From assembly GCA_004366385.1 (NCBI GenBank), contig SIRU01000006.1:1-38197 (forward strand): a DNA stretch of 38,197 nucleotides, read 5' to 3'. Every line of letters starts with the position of its first letter. The first letter of the stretch is position 1. Position numbers and translations under genes: made by a program. This DNA is from Actinomycetota bacterium (GTDB lineage: Bacteria > Actinomycetota > Thermoleophilia > Gaiellales > Gaiellaceae). A model generated the notes under the pieces. It saw nothing but the letters and a program-made list of their open reading frames with translations, ran no database searches and had not been told where the DNA came from. Positions 1-12,100 of the stretch are shown in pieces.

Positions 1-28
1 CGCTTCAGGTCCCTAGTCGAGCGCGCGC

Positions 29-74
29 AAAATCGAGTGCGGCTCCGGAATCGGGGGGCGGAGCCGCGCTCGAT
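29..74 (-). terminator. Intrinsic terminator of the complete giant gene
   Basis: On the minus strand a long stem (arms at 59-74 and 32-47) is followed directly by TTTT (32-29). The stem is ATCGAG, one mismatch, then GCGGCTCCG, paired with CGGAGCCGC, one mismatch, then CTCGAT. The loop is 11 nt and C/T rich. A GC-rich stem followed by a T-run is the classic rho-independent layout. It lies about 80 nt past the stop codon, behind another large hairpin. The inner stem recurs behind the upstream paralog at 21329-21360. Confidence 0.8.
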
Positions 75-80
75 GTGGGT

Positions 81-151
81 GGCCGCGACCTCGAAGAGCG
101 GCTCGCGTTTCCCTGGGGAGGAGCGGTGAGCCGCTCTTCGCGGTCGCGGCC
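81..151 (-). repeat. 24-bp near-perfect inverted repeat just after the stop codon
   Basis: The arms at 81-104 and 128-151 are complementary at 23 of 24 positions, with a single mismatch at 91 against 141. The loop is 23 nt. On the minus strand this hairpin begins 5 nt after the TAG stop of the giant gene. There is no T-tract directly behind it. It could protect the 3' end of the very long mRNA, help termination together with the hairpin at 29-74, or be a genome-wide repeat. Only the inverted repeat itself is seen. Confidence 0.75.
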
Positions 152-156
152 GTCGT

Positions 157-3100
157 CTAGGGCGTCTTGAAGGTCAGGACCAGCTGGGGCCCGTTCGAGC
201 CCTTCTCGCGGGCGTGGAACTGCTGCTCGGCATCCTGGCCCTCGGTCGCGTCGCGGATCAGGAAGCCGTTGTTCGTGCTCGCGTACATCGCGCCGACGAT
301 CGAGGTCACCGTCCACTGGCGCCAACCGCTGGCGGAGGTCGTGGTGGCCGCGGTCCCGGTCGTCGCCGGCTGGTTCGACCAGTTCACGCCGCCCTCGGTC
401 CAGGAGCCGTTCAGGCGGAGCGCCTGGAGCGTGCGCTGGCTGCCCGAGGTGGAGGCGGCGAACAGGCGCAGCGTCGCGGTGTCGAGGACGCAGCCGGACG
501 GGATCGTCGGGAGGTCGAAGCGGACGAGCGCGCGCAGGTTCCCGTTCCCGCTCTTGGACATGACCTTGAGGATGCCGTCCGAGCCCTTGTTCGACGACGG
601 GCTGCCCTGCTCGATCCAGGAGTCCGCGACGGCGTTCACCGTCTGGCTCGTGCCGCAGCTCGCGCCGCCGCCGCCGGACTGGATCGTCCAGTTGAAGGTC
701 GCGGGCGAGCCGTCGACGTTGCCGGCGGCGTCGATCGCGCGGACGCGGAACGTGTGGGCGCCGACCGCGAGGCCCGAGTGAGACCGCGGCGACGTGCAGC
801 TTGCGAACGCGGCCGTGTCCAGCGAGCACTCGAAGGTCGAGTTGGCCTCGGAGGAGGTGAAGGAGAACGACGCGCTCGTGCTCGTCGTCGTCGCGGCCGG
901 CGAGGCCGTGATCACGGTCTCGGGCGGCGTCTGGTCGATCACCCAGGTGAAGACCGCCGGCTGCGGGTCGACGTTCCCGGCGCCGTCCACGGCCCGCACG
1001 CGGAAGATGTGAGAGCCGGGCGCGAGGCCGGAGTAGGTCTGCGGGCTCGAGCATGCGTTCCAGGGGCCGTTGTCGGCGACGTCGAGCTGGCACTGGAAGG
1101 TCAGGCTGCCGGCCGGCGTGACGTCGTCGGTGCCGGTGAAGGTGAAGGTCGCGGACGTGCTCGAGGTGGACGCGAGCGGGGTGCCCGTGATCTGCGTGTC
1201 GGGGGCGCCGTTCGGCGGCGGCGGCGGCGCGCCGTTCCCGAGGGTCAGCACGAGCTGCGGCCGGTTCCTGCTCTCCTCGCGGGCATGGAGCTGCTGCTCC
1301 GCGTCCTGGCCCTCGATCATGTCGCGGATCAGGAAGCCGTTGTTGGTGCCGCCGTACTGCGCCTGCACCATCGCGGCGACGTTCCACTCGCGGTAGCCGG
1401 TTCCGGAGGCCACGGCGACCGCGGGGCCGGTCGTGGCCGGCTGGTTCGCCCACGTCACGCCGCCTTCCGTCCACGAGCCGGCGACCTGGTACGCCTCGAG
1501 CATGCGGTTCGCGGCGCTCGACTTCGCGTAGATGCGGAGCACCGCGTTCTCGACCGCGCAGCCCTGCGGGAGCGCCGGGAGGTTGAAGCGGACGAGAGCG
1601 CGCAGGTTGTTCGCCGGGCCCTTGGACATGAGCTTCAGGATCGAGTCGGAGCCCTTGTTCGACGACTGGCTGCCCTGGTCGATCCAGGCGTCGCCGCTCG
1701 CGGTCAGCGTCTGCGGCGCGCCGCAGTTGGTCGCGCCCTCGATCGTCCACGAGTAGCTCGCGGGCGTCGAGTCGACGTTGCCGGCGGCGTCGATCGCGCG
1801 GACGCGGAAGGTGTGCGCGCCGGGCAGGAGGTTGCTGTAGTTGACGCCCGAGGAGCAGGCCGTGAAGGTCGCGTTGTCGAGCGAGCACTGGAAGGTCGAG
1901 CCGGCCTCGGACGAGGTGAAGGAGAACGAGGCGCTCGTCTGCGTCGTCGTCGCCGGAGGCTGCGCCGTGATCGTCGTGTCGGGCGGCGTCGTGTCCGGCG
2001 GCGCCTGGATCGTCCACGTGCGGCCGGCGGGCGTCGCGTCCGTGTTCCCGGCCTGGTCGGTGGCGCGCACCTGGAAGGTGTGCGAGCCGAGCGACAGGCT
2101 GTTGTAGGTGATGCCCGACGTGCACGAGCTGAACGCGGCGCCGTCGAGCGAGCACTGGAAGGTCAGGCTCGCGGCCGGCGTGACGTTGTCGCTGCCGGTG
2201 AAGGTGAAGACGGCGGTCGTGCTCGTGGTCGTGGCCGTGGGCTGGCCGGTGATGGTCGTCTCCGGCGCGGTCGTGTCGAGCACGGTCCACGTGTACGTCG
2301 CAGGCGTCGGGTCGGCGTTGCCGGCGGCGTCGACCGCGCGCACGGCGAAGGTGTGCACGCCGGGAGCGAGGCCGTTGATCGTCCTCGGCGACGTGCAGCC
2401 CTGGAAGGCGCCGCCGTCGACGGAGCACTGGAAGTCGAGCGAGCCCGCCGGCGTGTGGTTGTCCGAGCCGGTGAAGGAGAACACGGCCGTCGTGTTCCCG
2501 GTCGAGGCCGGCGGCTGGTCGGTGATGGTCGTGTTCGGCGCGATCGCGTCCTGCACCGTCCACGTGTAGAGCGCGGGGGAGGCGTCCGTGTTCCCGGCCT
2601 CGTCGGTCGCGCGGACGCGGAAGGTGTGCGAGCCGATCGAGAGGTCGGAGTAGGAGTGCGGCGAGGTGCAGGCCGCGAACGGGTCGCCGTCGAGCGAGCA
2701 CTCGAAGGTGAGCTGGCCGGGAGCCGTGTGGTTGTCCGAGCCGGTGAACTCGAAGCTCGCGGACGTGCTCGGCGTGGACGCCGGCGGCTGCGACGTGATC
2801 GTCGTCTGCGGCGCCGTCGCGTCCACGACCGTCCACGAGTAGCTCGCGGGCGTCGAGTCGACGTTGCCGGCGGCATCGGTCGCGCGCACCTCGAAGGTGT
2901 GCGGGCCGATCGCGAGGCCGGAGTACGCCTTCGGCGAGACACAGGCGGCGAACGGGGCGCCGTCGAGCGAGCACTCGAAGGAGAGCGCGCCTGCGGCGTT
3001 GTCCGAGCCGGTGAAGGCGAGGCTCGCGCTCGTTGCCGGGGTCGAGGCGTCCGGGCCGGAGGTGATCGTCGTCTCCGGCGCCGTGACGTCGACGATCGTC

Positions 3101-6100
3101 CACGTGTACGCGGCCGGGCTCCCGTCGGTGTTGCCGGCCTCGTCCGTGGCGCGGACGCGGAAGGTGTGCGAGCCGACCGAGAGTGCCGTGTACTCCTTCG
3201 GCGACGCGCAGGAGATCCAGGCACCACCGTCGAGCGAGCACTCGAAGGCGAGGTCGATCGCCTCCGTCGCGTTGTCCGAGCCGGTGAAGGAGAAGCTCGC
3301 GCTCGTGTCCGCGGTGCTCGCGTCGGGCTGTCCCGTGATCGTCGTCTCGGGCGCGGCGCCGTCGAGAACCGTCCACGTGTGGGTCTCCGGTGTCGGGTCG
3401 ACGTTGCCGGCCTCGTCGATCGCGCGCACCCGGAAGGTGTGCTCGCCGACGCCGAGCGCGTCGTTCTCGAAGTGGGCCGGGCTGACGCAGGGCTCCCACG
3501 GGCTGTCGTCGAGCGAGCACTCGTAGGTGAGGTTCTCGGTCGAGCTGAAGTTGTCGCTGCCTGAGAAGTGGATGATCATCGAGCCCGTGTCGGTGCCCGT
3601 GATCTGCGTCTCGGGCGTGGTCACGTCGGGCGAGATCCACTGGTGGCTCGCGACGGCCGTGTTGCCGGCTGCGTCGACCGTCCGCACCTCGAACGTGCGC
3701 TCGCCGGGCTCGAGCTCGTCGTAGCTCTTCGGGCTCGCGCAGACGGCGAACGCGCCGTCGTCGAGCCTGCACTCGAAGGCGAGCGTGCCCGGGCTGTCGT
3801 CGGTCGCGGAGAACGTGAAGGTCGCGGAGTCGCCGGCCGTCTCCGCGTCGAGCTGGATCGCCGGCGCCTGCGTGTCGACCGTCCACGTCCACGTCGCCGG
3901 CTCGAGCTCGACGTTCTGGTTCTCCCCGAGGTCGGTCGCGACGACCTCGAAGGTGTGCTGGCCGGCGCCGAGACCCGTGTACGTGATCGGCGACGCGCAG
4001 TTGAGCGAGATGTCGGTCCCGTTCAGCGTGCAGGTGAACGTCGCCGGCTCGTCCGCCGAGAAGGTGAACGTCGCGCTCGTCGAGTTGGTCAGCGCCGGCG
4101 GGCCGGTGTGGATCGTCGTCACGGGCGGGGTCAGGTCGAGGATCTCCCACTCGAACTCGGCCGGGAACAGGCTCTCGTGGCCGGCGGCGTTGATGGCCCG
4201 CACCTCGAAGGTGTACTCCTCCTCGAGCGCGAGGTCGGTGTACGTCTTCGGCGACTCGCACGGCGACCATGTCAGCGTGCTGTTCTCGGCGGTCAGCTGG
4301 CACTCGAAGGTGCTGCCGGCCTGGTCGGACTCGAACTCGAAGGTCGCGCTCGTCTCGTCCGTCTGGACGCCCTGCTCGAGCGGGTCCTTGTCCTCGGGGC
4401 CGGAGGTGATGGTCGCGATCGGCCGTGCGAGCACTTCCCAGGTGTGCGACGCCGGCGTGAGGTCGAAGTAGCCGAGCTGGTTCACGGCGCGGACGAGCAG
4501 CGTGTGCTGGCCGACGGGCGACGTGAAGACGCGCGGCGTCGAGCACGAGCCCCAGCTCGAGCCGTCGAGCGAGCACTGGAACGTCGCGAGCGGGTCGTTC
4601 GACGTGAACTGGAACTGCACCTGCGCGGCGCCGATCTGGGTCTCGAGGACCGGAGCCTCCGGGGCCTGGGCGATCGTCGTCTGCGGCGAGAGCCCGGGGG
4701 CCTCGGCGACGCCGAACGGCGACAGGCTGGAGACGACGCCGCAGACGATCCCGGCATCGACGTCGAGCGTGGTGGTGACGTCGACCCACGCGCCGTTCTC
4801 GAAGTGCAGGAGCCGCGGCTCGTCGAGTGAGCCCGTGTCGTACGCGATGCACACCTCGACGTCGCCGCTGAAGCTCGCGGTGGTCGAGACGTCGACGAAG
4901 ATCGCGCCGGCCGGCAGGTAGCCCGCGGGCAGCGCCGAGGAGCCGACGAGGACGTCGAGCGTCGTCACGCCCTCGGCCGTGACGTTCTCGAACGTCGCCG
5001 AGCTGCCGCCGCCGAGGCTCACGCCGACCGGGCCGCCGACCGTCGTGTTCACGGTGCCCGCGACGACCGTCCAGGAGCGGGTGGCCGGAGTCTCGTCGAC
5101 GTTGCCGAGCAGGTCGACCGCGCGCACCTCGAGCGTGTGCGGGCCGACGCCGAGGCCAGTCACCGTGTGGCCTGCCTCGCAGCTCTGCCAGGCCGTACCG
5201 GTCGTCGGGTCGAGGCGGCACTCGTAGGTGAGGTTCGCGACGGCGGTCAGGTTGTCGGTGCCGGTGAAGACGAACGTCGCGGACGTGCTCGCCGTGGTGG
5301 CGCCGTCGGCGAGGCCGAGCGCGATGAACGTCTCCGGCGCCTCCGAGTCGGGCGCGTCGACCTCGAACTCGTACGAGGCGGGCGGGCTCTCGGTGACGCT
5401 GAGGGCCGTGATCGCGCGGACCTCGAGCACGTGCTCGCCGTTCGTCAGGCCGGTGAGCTCGAGCGGCGACGTGCAGGCCGTGAACGGATCGGTCGGGAGC
5501 GTCGCGTCGAGGCGGCACTGGTACGTCGAGCCGGGCTGGTCGAAGAACGTCACCGTCACGTCGGAGCTCGTGACCGTGCCGCCGTTCGGCACCGGGCCGG
5601 TGATCACGGTGGCGGGCGGCGCGACGACCTGCCACGTGTGCGTGGCGGGATCCGGGTCGGCGTTCGGATTTGCGCCGAGCGTGCCGCTGTCGACCGCGCG
5701 CACCCGGAACGTGTGCTCGCCGCCGGCGAGGCCGGAGAGCGTCAGCGGGGACGAGCAGGCCGTGAACGGCGCGGCGTCGAGCGAGCACTGGTAGGCGAGC
5801 TGCGACGTAGGCGTGCCGCCCGGATCCTCGCCGTCGAAGGTGAACACGACCTCGTTCCCCGTCACGTCCGCGACGAGCGGCTCGACGAAGAACGTGTCGG
5901 GCGCGGTCAGATCGGTGACCGTCCACGTGTACTCGAGCGGCTCGCCGTCGACGAGCAGGAACGGCGTCCGCGCGAAGACCTCGAACGTGTGCTCGACGCC
6001 GGCGCGGACCGTGTACTCGACTCCGGACAGGCACGGCAGCGGGCCCACGCCGTCGAGCGTGCACCAGAAGGTCGCCAGCGGGTCGGGCGAGGAGAACTCG

Positions 6101-9100
6101 AAGACCGCGGTCGTGTCCGTCGTGCCGTCGACGGGCGTGCTGTCGAGCGTGAGCTCCGGCGGGGTCAGGACGCCGCTCACCCACTCGAACTCGGCCGGCG
6201 ACAGGTCGCGCGTCCCGAGCGCGCCGACCGCCTGCACGCGGAACAGGTGGTTCCCGTACGGGATGCCGTCGTACGTCGCGGGCGAGGTGCACGGCGTGAA
6301 CGTGACCGAGTCGAGCGCGCACTCGAACGACGCGCCGGTGCCCGTGAAGGTGAACGTGACCGTCGTCGAGTCGGTGATGAAGTCAGGTGCCATGTCCGGC
6401 GTGACCAGCGTGATCTCCGTCTCCGGCTCGGCCTCGATCGTGAACGTCTGGGTCGTCGCGGCAGGCGTCGGGTCGACGTTGCCCGCGAGATCCATGGCCC
6501 GGACGAGGAAGTGGTACTCGCCGGCCGGGACGTCCTCGAGGAAGACCTCGTGGAAGAAGGAGTCGTCCGCCCAAGGCTCGCCGCACTGCTCCCACACGAG
6601 CGGGGCGGAGTCGTTCACGTCGTCGAGGGCGCACTCGAACTCGAGCTCGTACGACGACGCGAGGTCGTCGGAGCCGCGGAACGTGAAGCGGAAGCCGGGC
6701 TCGAGGAACTGCGCCGGGCCGATCTCCTGCACCGAGAGGAGCTCGGTCTCGGGCGGCGTGACGTCGCCGACCGACCACGTCCAGGTCGCGGGCGAGAGAT
6801 CCATGACCTGCTCGCCGTTCGCGTTCAGGAACTGGTTGACCGCACGCACCTCGAACTCGTGCTCCATCGGCTCGCCGCCCTCGCCGGGCAGGAACGGGCC
6901 GGCGGAGAACGGCGACGTGCAGGGCACCCACGGCGTCCCGTCGACCGAGCACTGGAACGTCGCGCCGGCCTGGTCGCTCGTGAACGTGAAGGTGGCGGTG
7001 AACGCGCCCGTGATCGCCGGCGGGCCGGAGGTGATGGTCGTGCTCGGCTCGCCCGTCGTGATCCAGACGAAGGGCTCCGTGCCCGGCGCCGGGGTCGGGT
7101 CGACGTTGCCCGCGAGGTCGATCGCGCGCACCCACAGCCAGTGCTGGCCGGAGCCGAGGCCTTCGAGGAACAGCGCCACGCCGCACTCCTGCCAGTTGTT
7201 CGCCGGCGGCGACGCAGGCGCCGGCCCCGAGCCCCAGTTGCACTCGAACGACTCGACCGCCTCGTCCGCCGCGAACGCGAAGACGATGTCCGGGCCGGAG
7301 TTGGCCGGGTCCGGGCTGACCACGATGAACGTCTCGGGCGGCGTCGTGTCGGGCACGCCGATGACGAGCCACTCGTAGTACGCCGGCGAGATGTCACGGT
7401 TGCCGTCGGAGTCGACCGCGCGCACGTGGAAGACGTGCAGGCCGTTCTCGAGCGGGCCGGCGATGAAGTGCGGCGACGTGCAGGGCTCGAACTCGCCCTC
7501 GTCGAGCGCGCACTCGAACTGGTTCACGGGGGAGCCGTCGATGAGCTCGAAGCCCTCGAACGTGAAGGTGGCGCTCGTCTCGGTCGTCTCCTCCTCCGGC
7601 CCGGTGAGGATCTCGGTGTCGGGCGCGGACATGTCGATGACCGTCCACGTGCGGCTCGCACCGACCGGGTCGACGTTGCCGGCCTCGTCGATCGCGCGCA
7701 CGACCAGCGTGTACGTGCCGGGCGCGGTGACCTCGATCTCCTCGGGCGACTCGCAGTTCCCGAGGCTCTGGCCGTTGAGCGAGCACTCGAAGTCGAGCTC
7801 GATTGCCGGCGTGAAGTCGTCGCTGCCGGAGAACTCGAAGAACTGGATGAAGTTCGGGGTCTCCGAGCCGTTCGCCGGGCCCTTCGTGATGACGGTCGAG
7901 GGCGGAGTGACGTCCGGGCCGATGACCTCCCACTCGTAGAGCGCGGGCGTGAGGTCGCTCCAGCCGAGCTCGTTGATCGCGCTCACCGTGAACTCGTGCT
8001 CGCCCACGCCGAACGGGCCCACGGTCACCGGCGACTCACACGGGAACGGCGGCTCGCCGTCGACCGAGCAGAGCGCGAGGGCGTTCGGCTGGTCGACCCA
8101 GAACTCGAACGTCGCGGAGCCGCTCGTCGTCGTCGGGAGGCCCGAGGGCCCGAGCGGGCCGTCGGGGCCGGAGATGATGTACGCCTCCGGCGCCATCCCG
8201 CCCGACGCGAGCGCGATCGCGAAGAGGGAGAAGCTCTCGGCCTCGCCGCAGACCTTGGCCGGCGAGGAGAACGGGTTGTTCACGGTCGTGATGTCGAGCC
8301 ACGTCTCGCCGTCGAAGTGGAGCAGGCGCACCGACGGGGTCGGCGAGCCGTACAGGAGCGGGTCGTAGCTGAGGCAGACGATCACGGGCTCCGTGTAGGT
8401 GGTCGTGGTCGAGATGTCGTACATGCGCGTGCTCGAGCCGCCGAAGCCCTCGGGCAGCGAGGGGCCGCCGCCGAGCTGCTCGAGCGTCGTGTGGCCGGCC
8501 GTCTGCACGCCGAAGAACGTCACGGTCGCGTTGCCGGCGCCGCCGGGCTGCGGGAGGCTCACGACGACGTTGCTGCCGGTGGGCGTGTTCGGCGGGCCGG
8601 ACGGCGCGGCGATCGTCCAGGAGTGTGACGCCGGAGTCGGGTCGACGTTCCCGGACATGTCGACGGCCCGTGCCGTGAACGTGTACGCGCCGGGCGTGAG
8701 GTCCGTGAGCTCGGTGACGATGCCCTGCTCGCAGCCGACCTGCGTGCCGTTCAGCGTGCAGGTGACGGTAGCGGTGGGATCGTCCGAGCTGACGCCCAGG
8801 TACGCGCTCGTGCTCGACGTCGTCGGCGACGGGCCGAAGTCGATGTAGGTGTCGGGCGGGTCGAAGTCCTGCACCGTCCACGTGTGCGTCGCCGGCACGG
8901 GGTCGAACTCGAGCGGCTCACCGCGCCAGTCGACGCCGTCGTACTGGGTCTGCACGCGGAAGGTGTGCTGGCCCGGCCAGAGGAAGTTGTACGTCTTCGG
9001 GGACGTGCAGAGGCCGAGCGGGCGGTCGTCGATCGCGCAGTAGAAGACGGCGTTCGGGTCGAGCGGCTCGGTCGTGAACTCGAACGTCGCCGTCGTGCCG

Positions 9101-12100
9101 GTGCCGGTGGCGGGCGCGGAGGTGATCCTCGCCTGCGGCGGCAGGACGATGAACTCGACGTCCTCCCACTGGCCGATGTTCCCGAAGCTGTCGACTGCGC
9201 GCACCGCGAACAGGTGCTCGCCCATGCCGAGGTTCTCGTAGGTCACGCCCGAGGCGCACGGTGCCGGCTGGTTCACGCCCGGCTGCGACGGGTTGAACTT
9301 CCCGTCGAGCCAGCAGTGGAAGGTGACGCCGGCCACGTCGCTCGTGAAGGTGAAGGTCGCGGACGTGCTCGTCGACTCCTCCGGCGCGGGATCGATGCCC
9401 GGGCCCGACGTGATGGTCACGATCGGCGGCGGCGCGACGATCCACGTGTAGATCGCGGGCGTCGGATCCATGTTCCCCGCGACGTCGATCGCACGGACGC
9501 GGAGCGTGTGCGACCCGCGCGCGAGGTCGCCGTACTGCTGCGGCGAGACGCAGGAGCTGTACGAGGTCGTCGAGTTGAGCGCGCACTCGTAGCGCAGGTT
9601 CGCCGTCGGCGTCCGGTTGTCGGTGCCGGTGAAGGTGAAGGTCGCGGACGTGCTCAACGTGCCCGAGGTCGGGCCCGAGGTGATCGTCGTGTTCGGCGGG
9701 ACCGTGTCGGGCCCGAGCGCGACGAGCCACTCGTAGACGGCCTCGTCGCCGACGACGCCCTGGGGGTTGATCGCGCGGATCTCGACCTCGTGCTCGCCGC
9801 TCTCGACCACCCAGTACGCCTGCGTGAAGACACCCGGATCGGAGCCTGCCGGCGTGTTGCAGGAGACGAAGTCTCCGCCGTCCAGCGAGCACTCGAACGT
9901 CGAGCCGTCCTGGTCGGAGCGGAAGGTGAGGATCGCGGCCTCGGACGTGCTCGCGCCGTCCGCGACGCCGGTGACCGGGTCGATCTTCCCGGGCGGGCCG
10001 CTGAGGATCGTGACCACCGGCGCGGCCACGAACGTGATCGCGCGCGTGGCCGCGGGGCCGGTGTTGCCGGCGAGGTCGAGCGCCCGCACGGCGAAGGTGT
10101 AGTTGCCGGGCGCCGCGTTGACCGAGTGCGGCGAGTCGCAGGACCCCCAGACGGCGGCGCCGAGCGTGAGCGGGGCCGGGACGAGGGCACACTCGAACTC
10201 GAGCGCGAGCAGCGGCGTCGCGTTGTCGAGGCCGACGAACGTGTACGGGTCGGCCTCGGCCACGGAGGCGCCGTTCGCCGGCCCGCCGGTGATCTCGGTC
10301 AGCGGCGGCCGCGTGTCCGGGATCGCGACCCAGGTGTGGGACGCCGGCGTCAGGTCGACGTTGCCTTCGAAGTCCGGCTGCTGCGGGTTCGGGAACTCCG
10401 GCTCGAACATGTCGACCGCCCGGACGTAGAACGTCTTCTCGCCTGCCGCCATCAGCGCGTCCGCGTACGTGTAGACGTCGAGCAGGTTGAACGGGCTCGT
10501 GCACTCGAACCAGTCGTTCTCGTTCGGCGCCGCCGTGCCGGGCTGCACCTGGCACTGGAAGCGGAGCAGGAAGTCCGGGGTCAGGTCGTCCACGCCGGTG
10601 AACTCGAAGATGGTCGAGCTCAGGTCGGCCGGGCCGGGCGCGCGCTCGATCGTCGTGTCGGGCGGCGTCGTGTCCTCGTAGTCCACGACCTCCCACTCGT
10701 ACACGGCGGGCTCGAGCTCGGCCGCCGAGCCCATCAGCTCGGACTCCGCAAAGACCTCCAGCATGTGCTCTCCCGGGAGCAGAGGCTCGGGGAAGGCCGT
10801 GTTGCCGAGGTGCGCCGGGCCGGCGCGGAACGGCGACGCGCACGGGAAGAAATCGCCCGGGTCGAGGCTGTCGAAGCGGCACCAGAACTCGGCGTCGGCG
10901 ACGTTGGCCTCGAAGTGGATCTCGGCCGACGCGCTCGCCGTCGGGCCGCCCGTCGCCGGGTCGCCCTGCGGCCCGCCCGTCGCCGGCGTGAAGCCGGGAC
11001 CGTCGGTGAAGGTCACGACGACGCCGAGGACCGTCCAGGTGAAGGTCGCCCACGGGCCGACGTTGCCCTCGAAGTCGATCGCTCGGACGTAGAAGGTGTG
11101 CGGGCCGACCTCGTTCTCCGCGAATGCCCACTCGAACGCGCCCTGGTGCATGAAGGTCGCGCCCTCGACACCGAATCCGCACGGGACGATCGCGTTGGAG
11201 TCGACGCGGCACTGGAAGTCGACGTCGGGCTCGTTCGCGTGGAAGGTGAAGATTGCCTCGAGCAGCGGCGTCTGGACGCCCGTCGTCTCCGGGTCGGTGT
11301 CCGCCGGCCCGATGTCGATGGTCACGAGCGGCGCCACGCCGGAGGGCAGCGGGACGTACGTCCACTCGAACCGCGCCGGCGTCGGGTCGGCGAGCCCGCT
11401 GCCCCGCTGGTCGATCGCGCGGACCTCGAAGACGTGCGTGCCCGGGCTCAGGTTCAGGAACTCGGCCGGGTACTCGCAGTCCTCCCAGGCCGAGGGGCTC
11501 GTGGAGTCGATGCGGCACTCGAAGACGAGCTCGTAGATCGTCGAGTCGTCGTCGGCGCCCATGTACAGGAAGCTCGCGTTCCGGCTGTTGGACTGGACGC
11601 CGGGCGTGCCCGGGTCGACGTCGGCCGGCCCCGAGACGATCCACGTGTCGGGGGCGCCGGGGACGACGCCGATCGCGCAGACGACGCCGAAGCACTGGTC
11701 GGGCTCCATGTTCCCGGCCGCGAAGTTGCCGCCGCCGTCGGTCCCGCCGACCGTGTAGATGCCCCAGCCGCCGTTCAGCTGCGCGACGTTGCCCTTGATC
11801 AGGTGGCCTCCGCCCTCGACGTAGATGCCGTCGCCGCCGTTCGCGTCGGCCGTGTTGCCCTCGAGGATGTTCCCCTGGTTGATGATCGAGACCTCGCTCA
11901 CCTCGATGCCGTCGCCGCCGTTCCCGCTCGCCGTGTTGTCGCGGATGATGTTCGAGGCGGAGAGCTCGCCCACGGCGATGCCGGCGCCGAGCGTGCCGCT
12001 CGCGTTGTTCTGGGTGATCGTGTTGCGGTGCGCCTGGGCGAGCGCGATGCCGCCGCCGTTCCCGCCGAGCTCGTTGCCGCGGACGACGTTGTCGTTCGCG

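Noticed and set aside
81-151. Inverted repeat as the ends of an insertion sequence
   Set aside because: Only 23 nt lie between the arms and there is no transposase or target-site duplication.
1735-4690. Tandem repeats as a CRISPR array
   Set aside because: The period is about 270 bp, the repeats are coding and in frame, and there are no short identical repeats with unique spacers.
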